This document shows, piece by piece, positions 45,001-57,160 of a stretch of DNA of 64,000 bases (its first letter is position 1; each line of letters starts with the position of its first letter). The notes beneath the pieces are model-generated. The model made no database searches. It was not told the DNA's origin and saw only the letters and a program-made list of their open reading frames with translations. The position numbers were made by a program, and so were the translations under genes. This DNA comes from Lotus japonicus (taxonomy: Eukaryota > Streptophyta > Magnoliopsida > Fabales > Fabaceae): NCBI RefSeq assembly GCF_012489685.1, contig NC_080045.1:46707096-46771095 (forward strand), given 5' to 3'.

Positions 45001-48000
45001 CTCTCACAGACAATCAGTTGCAGTCGGAGAACCGCTTCTTGTTCTCCGGGGTTTCTCTCACAGACAATCAGTTTATATTCATGGGTCTTTGATGATGTTG
45101 ATGGTGAAGAAGAAGATTAAGAAGATGAAGGAGGAGGAGATGAATTTGGGGGTTCTGGATGAATTAGGAAATTATGAGTTTTTTTTGGGAAATTATGAGT
45201 TTTTTTTGGGAAATGAATTGCTTAATTTTGGGTTTTTTTAATTAATTCGGGATTAGATTTTTTTAATTAATTTTGGTTTTTTAAATTAATTTATGTAAAT
45301 TTTTATTTTTTTTAATTCCATGTCAGCTTTATTAACACAGTCATCATGCCATTTCATCACTCGCCGGAGCTCGGAGCTCCGGCGAGGACTGGCTCCATAC
45401 GTTTTTAAAAGAGAGGGATTTAATCCACAAATTTTTCCGGTCAGGGACCTGGTTCAGACGGCGACACAAAGACAGGGACTAATATGAGGATTAAGCCTTC
45501 TAAAAATCTTGGAAAGTGATTTTTATCCAAAATAGTGATTTCTCATACACACAAAAAAAAAAAAAAAAACACACTCATAAATCATAATTGTTCACAAACA
45601 TGCTCACACCGCAAAGAGAGAAATCCATGAATGCACTAACCAAGTACGTGGTGGAGGAGGATATACTTCAGGAACCAAAAGCATTGGATAGAACAACCCC
45701 ATAGGAGGAACCTGTGCAATAAAAATTGTCATTGTCAAATCATTGCAATATCCAAAGGCAAAACGTGAGACAGTGAGAGCAAATGTAGAAAGAACTCCAC
45801 AGAGGATACGTACATTAAGAGCAGTAAGCCTTGTCTTGTGAGATCCAGCTGGCGCGTTGCCCTCATAGGAATGAACTACTGCAACAGCTTCCAGTTCACC
45901 CTCCTATAGACAGCACAGTAGATGATTCAAAAAATGAATCCAAGTCCGGAAGAAAGTAAAAATTTAGAGAAGCAGCACTAATCATATGCCTGCAACCCAT
46001 TTACAAACTGTAAATCTCACTTGACCTAGATCTCTAAAAAGTAAAAACTCACGGAAATTTCTGCAAACCAAGATACAAGGTGCAAGGATAATCAAGTAGT
46101 GTTTTTGTGAAATGAGACAAAGTACTGCATAGAACTCACTTTGATTTCACAATATGTCTCTTTTAGTTGATTTAACATTAACAAATCTATAGGCTTTGTC
46201 AAAACATCTGTACGAATTTGTGGCCAAGTCTGGTGATGCCTTTGTGTCCAGAGAAGACTCCTTGATATATCCTGAAAATATGAAAGTTATTTTTTGGATA
46301 GTGACATAAAATACTACCACAAACACAATTTGGAACGCAGAAAATAAGATCAGTACATAATTCCAAGAACTAAACAACAGAAATCATGACATGAAATAGA
46401 TAGAAAATGGGTCTATATTACATAATGGAACCAGTACATGATATTACAGTTGAAGTTATGGTTAAGTAAGTGGTTCTTTGACATGGCATCAGAGCTTTGG
46501 CATCAACCAAAGTTGTTATGTCTGTTAATCCTTCTTCCAATTTCTAACTCTTAATCCAGTAGACAACTTCATCGATTTATAGTTTACACATCACATAAAT
46601 GAAAAGAAAATGACATACAGTTAGTTGCTAAACTAATGCGAAGAAAAGCATGGTTAGATAAAACAACAAATAATATATGTATCAAGTCAAGCATAATAGT
46701 AAGTACATATCTTCCAAGTTCCAAACTTACAAAACATCAGTGATGGGTAGAATACGAAACAATATTTTGTACCTCACCACCAAAAGTTAGAGTCTTTGCG
46801 GTTGAAGGTAGAGCGCCTCCGTCCTGAACAACAAAAGAATCAGTTCACTACCACGTTTTTTTTTTCTATATGATCTACCATCAAGGATGGGCAGAATTTA
46901 ATTTGATCGCTAATATGTAAAGACATGCATATGGCCAGTGAATGTAAATTTTCTCCAAAGCTAAGCTGGCAAAGCCATAGTAGAAGCTGTATTACCATAG
47001 AAGTTGTTTTACTGAAGTGGCAAAGTAAACTCAAGGACTATGAAGAATCAAGAATTTATATTATTAATACAAACATCACAAGCAACAATTTTTGCTGTCA
47101 AATGTCAATGATTACTGTGGACAACTTATGATTTATAGCTAACCGCATAATGAGAAAAGGCTCCTGCTGTTATTGTTGCAGTATCTGTGATGTCTAATTG
47201 CATATTTATATTTTATGTTATCGAAAAACTGTTACTTAACTTAACAAGGACCAAAACTTATCACTGGCAGATGGTGGCTCATGGAAGTGGGCCAAAAATC
47301 CACCATAGATATATGGTGGATGTCATTGAGGCCAACAACAAACTCATGTCAGTTATATCAAAACTTAAACTGTATACAAAAAATTTAAATAATTTGCTGA
47401 ATATAATTTGTTGATCTAATAGATGGTGGTGCTGGATAGACATACAGTGATAAGTTGACTGTAAAAGTAGTGGATCATAGAACTACTAATCCAGAAAGAC
47501 ATTCATAATTTACACTCACAAACTGTTAAATCATTAAGTTATTCCAGCTTCCAAGATATAAACAACAAATGCCTTTTCCCACTAGGTGAACTCAGCTATA
47601 TAGTTCAATCAACAATATACAATTATAAATTAAATATGCAAAACGGGTCTACAAATAGTAATAATAATAGAAAAAGGTCAAAAGCATGGAGTTTCACTTA
47701 CCTCTATGCATATAAGTGACGTCACCTGAGCACCAATATTCACAACACATGCTGTTGATAATCCATTTCCGAAAACGGCAGCAAGACCTTCCTGATCAAA
47801 CAATTCCACATGAAATCTAGAGTTTAGAAACTAATGAATAAATCCTGACAAATAGTTTCCTTCTAGGTACAAAAAAAACCTATTTGATCAAAGAGTTAGA
47901 TTTCCACCACCCCCATTCTCTAAATTTCACCACCCATTAGGATCGTGTAGATCAAAGATGTTGCTGGTGGGTTGTGACCATAGAGCACAAAGGATTGTAA

Positions 48001-51000
48001 AGCAAGTGCAATAAGTTTGAGACTAGGGAAATGCAAATAAGTCTACCTCAACACCTCCCAATAAGACTCGGTTTTATTTGGAAACTGTTCAGGAAAACTG
48101 TGACCTTGAAATTACCCAAAGAAAGTAAATTAAGAGTACACAAATTGACACCCAAAACTGCTTTGCATAACACATTCAGTTTCCTAAACTCACTGCTACA
48201 CATGCTTTGATTCAAATTTGAGGGACTGAACCCACTCCTGGAATATGAAGCTCCCTACTGGCTATAAGTAGTCCATCTATAATCATTAGTTCACCAGTGT
48301 CAAGGGATTTTGTATAACCCAGAAGAAATTTCAAAATATTAACAGTAGCAAAACAATAATTATGACAATGGTGATGTTTAAATCATCTTATAATAATTGT
48401 AGATCAATCCTCCATTCATCGTGTAAGCTTATAAAAGCAAGATAAAAAGCTCATACCTGGTGTACCACTGCTGAGCCAAAGCAGAGTTCTTGCAGTACTA
48501 AAGATAGCATTTCCTTTATTTCTGTTTGTGCCAAGGACAAAAACATAAATGACTATATCAGGAGCGTAGAAATACAAATTCTATGGGTAACATACAAAAT
48601 GAATGGGTGACATTATCTTTAAAATACTTATCAGACATGTCTAACAATAAAAAATTGAAACACAAAAGTTCAAACTAAGAAAGTTTTACGGTACCACGAT
48701 TATCAAATGTTTCTGGCATAACAAGAATAGCTGAATACATATTTCTTTCATTGCGAGGAATGTGCAGCTTCTCTATTAAAATCCAGTCCCAAATAGCATG
48801 CAGATCCTCAAGTACCTGCAAAATAGGCAAGCAGCAGTGATGTAGAAATAGAGTGAGAGCAAGAAATAATCTCAGCGACATTCAGAAAAAATCATTAATT
48901 AGTAACAATTATCTATCATCTCCAAGACATAGCTTGTATAAGCAAATTAGATGTTCATCGACTTAAGCAACAAAACCATCAATTCCCAAATCACTGATAG
49001 TAAATCCCTAAATCAGTACAGTAAATCACTAATACAAACCCTAATTCCTAATTCCTAATTCACAGTTAACAGAATATAAGTTATTAAGGGTCAGTGAAAT
49101 ATTCATCTGAGATCACTTCTCTGAAACAATGGTTTAAAAGCCAGATCTGGCTTTGGAAGTGAAGGAGGAAAGTTATTCTGGTGGTGGAAAGTTCAAGTGT
49201 GTACCAACGATTCTTTTCACTAGGTTTTGGATTCATACTGACAAAAGCTTCTAATTGAGAATCCAGTGTAAATTCATATATACAAAAATAGTAGAAGACG
49301 CCTAATTTATGACATGCAATGCAGGTCCTCTTTCCAGTGAGTAAAGAGTTCCTTTTCAAATTACCTTCATCACAATGGCTGGCATTACCAAAACCTTGCT
49401 CAGACAAAATGTGGTGGACTGGTAGTCATGTAAACATACTAAAGACATGGACATATTAAACCTACTTTGTAAGCATAAATGTTAATTGATGTAGAAAGAG
49501 CACCAGCAAGGAATAATCTCATAAAATCTCACTCTAAATATTCAATAATCCTAAGTTAACATCCTTAAGGCTTTGTTTGTGAGTTTTTGGGGGGCAGGAG
49601 GAGAAGGCTTTCAGGGGGAGGGGAGGGCAAGAGACGGGAAGGAGGGTAAACCCTTCCCTTGTTTGGAAGTTTCAAATTTCTCTATACCTCAAAATTTGAG
49701 GGAACTCCACAAAACAACTAAATGAGGGTCTTGGAGGGTTTTCAAAAATTACCCAAAGCCTTCCCCTCCTTTTCAAATCTCTCAAACAAGGGGAGGGCTT
49801 CTCATAAGCCTCCCATTCCCTTCTCTCCCTTCCAAAACTCAACTCACAAACACACCCTAAGAGAATAAAATTCATAGAAGGGTCTAAACAGAGCCTAAAT
49901 CTGCTAGGACAAGCCACACAATTAGAAACCTAAAATCCAAATTTATAGTAACATCATAAATCAATATAAAATAATAATTAGAAATACCAACCCCTCATAC
50001 TGAACTAGCTCAAGAGGCTTTTTAAAATCTTTTTTCTTTCTGATTTATTTTTAAGTGAAAATAGGCACAAGTCTTCATAGACATTGCATTATGAAGCAAA
50101 AGTTAACAAGGGATGATACACGATTCCCAAGGATACACAATATCTACATTTTTTTGCTCATCAGTGAACTATTGGGTATCTAACTAAAATTACTTACACT
50201 GATTGTATTTTGGTTTGAAAGTGATAAGTACCTGCTGCATGGGATAATATAGTGAAATATTCAAGTGTCCTCTGCGGATTGGACGGCATAAACAATACGG
50301 ATCAGCCGGGGATATTCTTAGTGCTTCCTCACCACAAATAAACTCTCTGAATTTTTGTTCGTTGATACCAATTTCCTTTGAATCTGTACCTTCTTTTGGA
50401 TCCAAAGACTCACCGGTCTCATCTTTATTTGAAGGTTCTGAAAATGCCAATTCATATACATAAACATAGTGCTAATTATTATAAAGTAACATAGATTTTA
50501 AATCAAATCAATAAGTAAATGGTGTACACTTGAACATCTGTTTATGATGCTAATAATGGATCATAAAGAACCAGAAAGCTTAAGTCATTTTGTTTTGTCT
50601 GCAAAATGAACTCAAATTAAGCATTAGAGAGTAAGTGCAATCCTGTTAAAATTGATGCAGAATATATTCTTCTTCACAATCAGCAACAGAACTTGTTCCA
50701 ATGCAGTTATTTCTGTAGTTTCATTCTTTATGAGTCATGATAGGTTACAGAATAATACAATAGAGTTTGGCCTATGTTTTACAAGTATGCAGATATGGAC
50801 TCCACAAGAGCCTGAAGTCCTGAACTTATGAAGGCAGCAAAACAAGTACTTGAATATCAAAATTTCAAAAAATGAATCCGACCTACAAGTTAAAATGTAA
50901 TGAACTCATGCAAGCCTTCAGCGTCTTGTCTAATCGAATTCTAGCTCCAAGAAAGGTATACTAAACTAAAGCAAAGATGCATTTTAGAATGTCGAAATCT

Positions 51001-52118
51001 AGGACATTTGTATGCAGACTTTCAGGCAATAACTTCATACCTGTCGGTCTGTCCTGAATTCTTAAATTCCTGATTATCATCTCATATTAGGTAAGTTCTA
51101 GCTCATATTGGGTACTTGGGAGAACAGGCTTAAGATAAATCAAATGCTAAGCTAGTTCACATAAACATATCCAAAGCCACAGATAGAACTGTAGAACACA
51201 GGAAGTTCAGGTAATATGAGATTAGTTTCCTCTTACCTGATGCTGAAGAGGAACTAGTGGCCTCCTCATAGACATTAGTCCAAGTGAAGGGCAAATCTTT
51301 TCGGGTAATATGTGGATTATGTCCATCAACGCGTCCCAGCTGCACATTAAGTACATTGAAATTCATAGTGTTGACGCTGACTTTCAATCCGTTTTATGAT
51401 GATATACTAATCCTATAGAAACCAATATCAACTTCAAAAACATTTGAAAGACACTCCACATACCTTTCGAGGGAAAGAGCTACTAGGAGTTTCTTCATCC
51501 AGAAACGGTATCTTCAACAGTGATGCAATCTTTATTTTTATGTAAAAAGGGGGAATGGAAATCAATATTAGCAAACTGTAACATAAAATTCACAGCTTCA
51601 CAATATGTCATAACTTACAGAATCATAAGCCTTTTCCCTTTCCATGTACAGAGCAGTGGTAACCTGACTATTAAGCATCTAAATGCAAAAAACAAACACC
51701 AACAACAAGTGAAGCAAAACATAAGTCCCTATGGAGAAAAAAACGGGAGTAATCACTAATCAGTAAAACAAAACTATCAAATTATCACAAAAACCTGATC
51801 TTGAACATTTTTCTTGGGAACTTGTTTGGTATGGCGAGCAATGCAATGAGGAATATCAAAAGGGGTGTCCTGTGAAGCCAAGCCAATTCTTATATTCGCA
51901 GAACCTGAGCAATAACGGGTATCATATCAACAAAGTTGCAATTTTCAAGTGCCAAGTTCTGATTTTGACCGAGTTGAAGTGATTATGGGAAGAAGATAGG
52001 AAGTGGGTAGTGTGCAAAATTGGATTTTTCGCATACCTGGGTTGATAACAACCAGATTGGAGCCTCGTTCGGACATCACTTGTGAAGGAAGCGCGGTTTT
52101 AAGGTAATCCTGTGACAT
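42056..52118 (-). CDS. ARP9: Actin-related protein 9, 19 exons, 594 aa
   Basis: Coding exons in transcript order: 52118-52037, 51904-51795, 51678-51619, 51529-51464, 51339-51237, 50437-50232, 48815-48695, 48521-48457, 47791-47702, 46823-46773, 46271-46140, 45903-45814, 45711-45641, 43580-43378, 43297-43254, 43169-43120, 42620-42575, 42400-42350, 42199-42056. All junctions are GT-AG and phase holds throughout, for 1785 bases. The actin fold is recognisable from VVINPGSANIRIG (N-terminal) to GGVALTNGLV and WKGGAV (C-terminal). Length fits Arabidopsis ARP9 (about 596 aa). ARP9 corresponds to Arp8, a nuclear subunit of the INO80 chromatin remodeller. Exon calls rely on remembered family sequence. 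Introns carry a Pack-MULE and a MITE. Confidence 0.95.
44671..44955 (+). pseudogene. Captured N-terminus of a leukotriene-A4 hydrolase-like aminopeptidase
   Basis: From the ATG about 95 codons (beginning MAPVDPHSFTDSTHPATTH) match the N-terminal beta-domain start of plant LTA4H/M1 aminopeptidases. The frame then runs into unrelated sequence and stops at 45120. The zinc-binding HExxH catalytic part is absent. The Pro/Ser/Thr-rich, GC-rich coding style differs from the AT-rich flanks. It lies antisense to ARP9. Confidence 0.8.
45165..45212 (+). repeat. Two-copy tandem repeat in the Pack-MULE
   Basis: The unit AAATTATGAGTTTTTTTTGGG occurs twice back to back, in the right subterminal part of the Pack-MULE. 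Confidence 0.8.
49569..49857. mobile_element. Tourist-like MITE (289 bp) in an ARP9 intron
   Basis: Inverted ends GGCTTTGTTTGTGAG (left) and GGGTGTGTTTGTGAG (read from the right) are flanked by TAA (49566-49568 and 49858-49860). This fits PIF/Harbinger-mobilised MITEs. It lies in the intron between ARP9 exons 6 and 7, clear of splice sites. Confidence 0.8.
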
Positions 52119-52428
52119 GAGGACATGAACAGATGAGAACAAAACTGTGGAAGGGGTAACAGAGAAAGAGAGAGGGGGGAGGAGAATTGTACCATGGGGA
52201 AGAGAGAATGTGGCAGTGAATCGAGTGAGAACTGAGAACTTTCAGGTTTTGCAAATTTGGTGTCTCTGCTCCTTCTTTCTTTGCTTCATTCACTAAGTCC
52301 TGCAAATATATGGACTCAACACATTTTCCTTTGTCTACTCCAAACAAAACAGAAGACACTTTTATTTGGGAATTGAAGTTTTTTTGTTTTTTATTTATAA
52401 TTCTTGTGAGTTTCAATAGTTTTTATTT

Positions 52429-52663
52429 GGCTCAATTGCATATTTGGTCCCCACATATACCTTTTCCACGATTCTGGTCCCCAACAAAAATTATTATTTA
52501 AAAAGCCACGTCAGCTTTCCGTTAGTTTTTGGATGGAAACTGGACGGAAAACTAATTCTGCAAACGGAGGTATTCGTCGGGGACGCATAATGCAATTGAT
52601 TTTTGTTGGGGACCAGAATCGTGGAAAAAGGTATATGTGGGGGACCAAATATGCAATTAAGCC
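52429..52663. mobile_element. Mutator-type MITE (235 bp) upstream of ARP9
   Basis: Long inverted repeats begin GGCTCAATTGCATATTTGG (left) and GGCTTAATTGCATATTTGG (right). The perfect 9-bp duplication TTTTTATTT flanks it (52420-52428 and 52664-52672). It sits about 310 bp upstream of the ARP9 start codon, so in its promoter region. Confidence 0.92.
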
Positions 52664-52672
52664 TTTTTATTT

Positions 52673-54700
52673 TTAATAAAAACGGGTTAAGTCATGATTG
52701 AGATGATCATTTCAAAAGAACAAAATGATTGAGATGATCCATTTAGTTGGGCTAGAATATGTAAGCCAACTTAATTAGTTAAATGATCCATTTAGTTGGG
52801 CTAGAATAGTTGTATTGATTAGTGTGGATTACAGTGTAAACCTTAACTCATAGGCTCATGATGGGAAGGGACTAGAGTTAAATAATTTATGGTCAGGTCT
52901 CATCTGTAATCACTTATCTAAAGTAACTCCACTGTTCACCCCATTGATGGCTATGAAATGGAGTGTGAGATACAGTGGAAGCCCTAATCACTCATACTAG
53001 AGGATCAAATCAACCAATATGATAAGGTACATAACTTATTTCTTACCATTTGGTGTTCTATAATCATGTATGAATTCCAGTTTATGTTTACACATTTCTT
53101 CAAGGTTTGCCATTTTGATGATAGTGCTATGTTTCTCAAATGATTAACATTACCAATGTTACTATTGTGGTGCAAGTCATATGTTGACTCTTGGGCTATG
53201 ATGCTAGTTTGTCATTGTGTAACTTCTTAGCCTTTTGCATTGATGTGATTTCTTCTATAATAGCTTTGCTTTTCATTGATAGGAGTATTGAACATAACTG
53301 CAAGAATTTTACCTTTCATCCTTATCTAAGTCTTTAAGCTATTTTGGATTAGCATACGATATGTGTTATCCAAGTCTTTGCTTCAGGTGATTGATGGATG
53401 CTTTAATTTATTCATTTTGGATAGTTTGGTGAATGATGTTTGCATATTCATTCCAAGAGACTATAGCGGCTTGCTGAATATGTAAGTCTTCAATAGATGA
53501 TCATGATAGGACTTGAAGTACTTTGACTTTCAGGAGGCAATGGATGTCCTCGTGCCTTAGCATATGAAACTCAAGACGCATAATATATGCTTTAAGCTTT
53601 GCATGGTTTGAGAGTAATTCAACTTTGTGTATCTTGATGATTCTTGCTTTGCACTTGTTGAATACTCGTGTCTTCAATAGAAGCTTTATAGACAATATGG
53701 TTTTGCAAGTTTTGCTTGTTTGACTTCTTTAGTAGAGGATGACTACCTTGTAATTTGATGCTCATGTAATATCTTGTACCCTACTCCCAAACATGGAGAA
53801 GGCCTTTCTCCACAAATAATATCTCTACACAAAATAGATCATCCTATTCCTCACCAAAAGATTAAAATTTTCTCTCTAAAAATTGTCTTTTTTTTTTGTT
53901 TTACAACTGAAATTGTGAAATTGTGTCACGTCAATTAAAAAATCACTTAAGTAAAGTTAGAAATATCATATTCGTACATTTTTAATTGATGTGACACAAT
54001 TTCATTGATTGAGACAAAAAATGAGACACTATTTAAAGACATAATTAATGTCCATAACGATCGTAAAAAATATGTTAGTAAACATAAACATATAATAAAA
54101 AGTAAAAAAAAAAGAGATTAATGGATATGTACCGTCAGTGTAAAGAAGTTTTACACTGACGTCCAATCACATTATGCCACATAGGACTAAGTGGTTACAA
54201 TTTTTTTAATTTTAATTAGTAAATTAATAAATTGCTGATGTGGCGGAAATCAATTGGGTGCATGTGTAAAACAAGTTTATACTGCCAGTGCACCTCCCAT
54301 TTTCTCAAAAAAAAAATGGAGCAACTTTAGATTTGAATTACATATTTATTTATTCATTAGATTTTTGATTTATTAATTAGATTGAAAAATCACAAGAATT
54401 TTTTTTCCAAAAGAGAAACAATTTTAAATTATTGTAACGTCCTTGATGACTTTGTCAAAAAAAAAACGTCCTTGATGACCCTAATTTACGGGGCATAATA
54501 GAACAAACATTTTCTTTTCATTTATTTGAAATGGTTTGGACTCTGGACCATATGATTCTTTTTAACTGGTTTGGTTTCGAGAAAAGCATATCTATTACTT
54601 ATGCTAAAGTTTAAACAACAAATTATATAATTTAAAAGTGAAAAGTTACTAAAACGCAACGAAAGCAAGCAAAAACGGCACCCAAATCAAACGCTTGTTG
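52673..54700. other. Intergenic DNA
   Basis: AT-rich, no supported gene. The short frames are not convincing. It contains a hairpin/MITE-like unit at 54134-54293. Confidence 0.6.
54134..54293. repeat. Palindromic MITE-like unit
   Basis: Starts with the hairpin GTCAGTGTAAA-GAAG-TTTTACACTGAC (54134-54160). About 105 bp later (54264-54293) comes a related inverted arm (GTAAAACAAGTTTATACTG). Similar GTAAA..TTTTACA motifs occur near 22615-22770 and 58650-58680, so this is a repeat family. Confidence 0.6.
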
Positions 54701-55123
54701 TTCCAGTTGAACTTTGAACTATGCTGCTGTTCTTCGTTTCAGATCCACTGAAGAAGATAGCACCCACCTTCTGATTTCACGGGTAAAACGCCACAACCAC
54801 TTGTGAATTTGTTCATTTTTTTGCTTTCTGATCTCTCACCCAATTTCCAATTCTGCTTCCAATGGAAATTTCAAGAATGAACTATTGTTATTGTTAGTTA
54901 TCATACACCTTGATTATGATGAATGTCTTTGTTCAATTGAAAAATGCACATTTGCATGCTGGGTTTTGAAATTTTGATTCTGGGTTTCTCATGTTTTTTG
55001 AAACTGTTGTGCTTATGCTGAATCTAATGTTTATGTATTCAGATCAATTTCAATGTGATGTAGATAGATCCTGTAGAAAAAGCAAGGTTATGTTAATGTA
55101 TTGATGTCAATTCAGGCCTCACA

Positions 55124-57160
55124 ATGAGTAGAGCATTTTCATCAAAGAAAGCAGCTTCCTCTTTGCCTCCACCACCTGCACCAACCACAAAAGTTGCAAA
55201 ACCCTGTTCTTCTAAGAAGAGGCGAAGTCCTAGAAGCCCGTTACAGAATCTCAACCGTGTTTCCGGCAGCAGCAATAGGAGTGATGGTTCTTCCACTGTC
55301 TCATCAATTGAACCCCCTAAGGGTTGTCTCAGGTTCTTGTCTTCCTCGTCGTATAAAACCCCTGTCCACAGGCCAAAGAATATTTCAAAAACTCCCAGCT
55401 CAGGTGCTAATGAAACTGCATTGGAACGGTCTAAATCCAAGTCCTCGAAGGAGAATCTCCCGAAGGGTAGTAATGCTGGGTTGCCAATGAAAAAGCTTGT
55501 GTCGGATAAGGCGCGGGTGAATAAGAAGAACCCTCCTTGCCTCTACCAGTGGCAGTCTGGTAAAAAATCTGGCTCCAGGACTGGCCAAAAGTCTAAGCCT
55601 TTGGATGAAAATGGCAAGTTTTTACCTACATTACCATCTGCATCCAAGGAGTTAAAGGAAAAGGGAAAGGGAAAGGAAAAGGAGGATATCCTGGGAAGGA
55701 TAAATGATAATGCTGGTGAGCGTTCCCTTCGCAAATCGTGTCATAGTGATGTAAGTATGACTCCTTTGAGTAAAAGAATTAATGTGTCAGATTTGGATAT
55801 TACAGGTAATGGGGAAGTGGAGGAGAACTCAGACACAAGCATTTGTAGAACACCTCCAATTCATAATTCTGTTTCCCCAGAGATACAATGTGTTTCAACA
55901 ACACCTGCTTGTTATGGTGCAGGCTATATTGTTTCTGGTGTCACTGACAAGAGGAAATGTAGGCCTAGAGGGATTCTCACTGTAGAAGAGAATTGTTCAG
56001 AATTTGCTAAAATGACTGCTGATAGTTTTGATGATGATGAGAAGAAGATTATAATAGATGCTATTAACGAAGCTAGCCCTACCTTGTTGCCTTTGCCAAC
56101 TGAAGCTTTAGTGAGGTGGCTTTCTTCTCCATGTAAAAAGGAAAAGAAAATTCTGAAGTCTGAAAATGGACTGAATCAAAGTCAGGGACTAGCAGAATCC
56201 ACAAGTCTTGATTCTGGTACTTCGCCATCATCCAGTTCTAAAACTTTTTGGAATGTAAGTGATAGCAGTGATTTGTCTGGTGCTGCTAATGGCACTTGGA
56301 GCAAAATGAGTTCCTCAGTTTCTCCAAGTAGACTTTCTAAATTTCAAGTAGCTTTTGATTCCATTGCACCTCCTTCTTATCCATCCATAATGCTTTCTCC
56401 CAACTCCACGCCTTCTTGTAGGGCCTTTAGCTCCGCAAAAGGAAAAAGTGATCAACACCGTCTCAATGATGATAATTCTCCCTTCTCCCTGAATTCAGTT
56501 GGAAGTAGAAATGTTATTCAAACTCCACAGTCAGATTCCAGTTCAGATTTACCTGTTGGACTGTCTCTGGTGAGTGCATACAATGGAAAGGAAGATAGTT
56601 CCAACCCTGAGCTTAATTCATTCAGTGAAATTCTTCAATCAGAAAACTTACTTCTCAAAAGTTCTATGCCTCTGGAGGATTCTGTTAATTCAAGTTTCCA
56701 ATTTGATTGTTTAACTGTGCCTTACGAGTCGATTGATCTCAGCAAACTACGAAAACTTCTGGATGATCCGGACCCTTGGTTATCCAGTTCTACAATGGAG
56801 AGTGCATCTCAATCCCAAATGAGGATATCATGGAGGGAAGGGTCAATGAGCCAACTTTTTGACTGGGATGAGTTTGACTGTTGTAGATGCTTGTCAGATG
56901 AAGAAGACCTTGGCAATGATCGTGGTAGCAATAGGTTAGCAAGTACTCAAACTGAAGACAATGCTGATGGCAGTGGAAAATTGAACTGTGATGTGGGACT
57001 GTCTGAAACTGAGGGCAATGAACTGGAAATTGATGGCCATGACAAAGAAATGCTTCCATCTTTGTTATCATGTTCAGGTGCTGAGTCCATAAGCACTGAT
57101 GGTGGTGGTCTAGCTGCTTCAAGGGATGATGATTCAGATTGGAGACTTTACGGGACATGA
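55124..57160 (+). CDS. Unrecognised Ser-rich, probably nuclear protein, 678 aa
   Basis: A single long open frame with good plant codon use. The N-terminus (1-60) is Ser/Pro/Lys-rich with a basic KKRRSPRSP stretch that could be a nuclear localisation signal; PPKGCLRFL follows near residue 65. A compact segment near 300-345 (DDDEKKIIIDAINEASPTLL) looks helical. LSKLRKLLDDPDPWL near 540 is another conserved-looking patch, and the C-terminus is acidic. An AG at 55111-55112, just before the ATG, and a GT near 54782 suggest a 5'UTR intron of about 330 bp. I do not know the family. Expression is likely given the intact length. Confidence 0.8.
   Translation: MSRAFSSKKAASSLPPPPAPTTKVAKPCSSKKRRSPRSPLQNLNRVSGSSNRSDGSSTVSSIEPPKGCLRFLSSSSYKTPVHRPKNISKTPSSGANETALERSKSKSSKENLPKGSNAGLPMKKLVSDKARVNKKNPPCLYQWQSGKKSGSRTGQKSKPLDENGKFLPTLPSASKELKEKGKGKEKEDILGRINDNAGERSLRKSCHSDVSMTPLSKRINVSDLDITGNGEVEENSDTSICRTPPIHNSVSPEIQCVSTTPACYGAGYIVSGVTDKRKCRPRGILTVEENCSEFAKMTADSFDDDEKKIIIDAINEASPTLLPLPTEALVRWLSSPCKKEKKILKSENGLNQSQGLAESTSLDSGTSPSSSSKTFWNVSDSSDLSGAANGTWSKMSSSVSPSRLSKFQVAFDSIAPPSYPSIMLSPNSTPSCRAFSSAKGKSDQHRLNDDNSPFSLNSVGSRNVIQTPQSDSSSDLPVGLSLVSAYNGKEDSSNPELNSFSEILQSENLLLKSSMPLEDSVNSSFQFDCLTVPYESIDLSKLRKLLDDPDPWLSSSTMESASQSQMRISWREGSMSQLFDWDEFDCCRCLSDEEDLGNDRGSNRLASTQTEDNADGSGKLNCDVGLSETEGNELEIDGHDKEMLPSLLSCSGAESISTDGGGLAASRDDDSDWRLYGT

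Larger units (their letters stand above)
43962..45497. mobile_element. Pack-MULE (1536 bp) in an ARP9 intron
   Basis: Ends start GGCTTAATCCTCATATTAG on both strands. The inverted repeats stay alignable for about 190 bp and include a CTCGCCGGAGC/GCTCCGGCGAG palindrome. The perfect 9-bp duplication TTCTAAAAA flanks it (43953-43961 and 45498-45506). The interior carries a captured gene start (44671 on), not a transposase. It lies between ARP9 exons 13 and 14 (45641 and 43580), so the splice sites are untouched. Confidence 0.93.

Noticed and set aside
46147..46377. 76-codon minus-strand frame
   Set aside because: Out-of-phase reading across ARP9 exon 11 and its intron.
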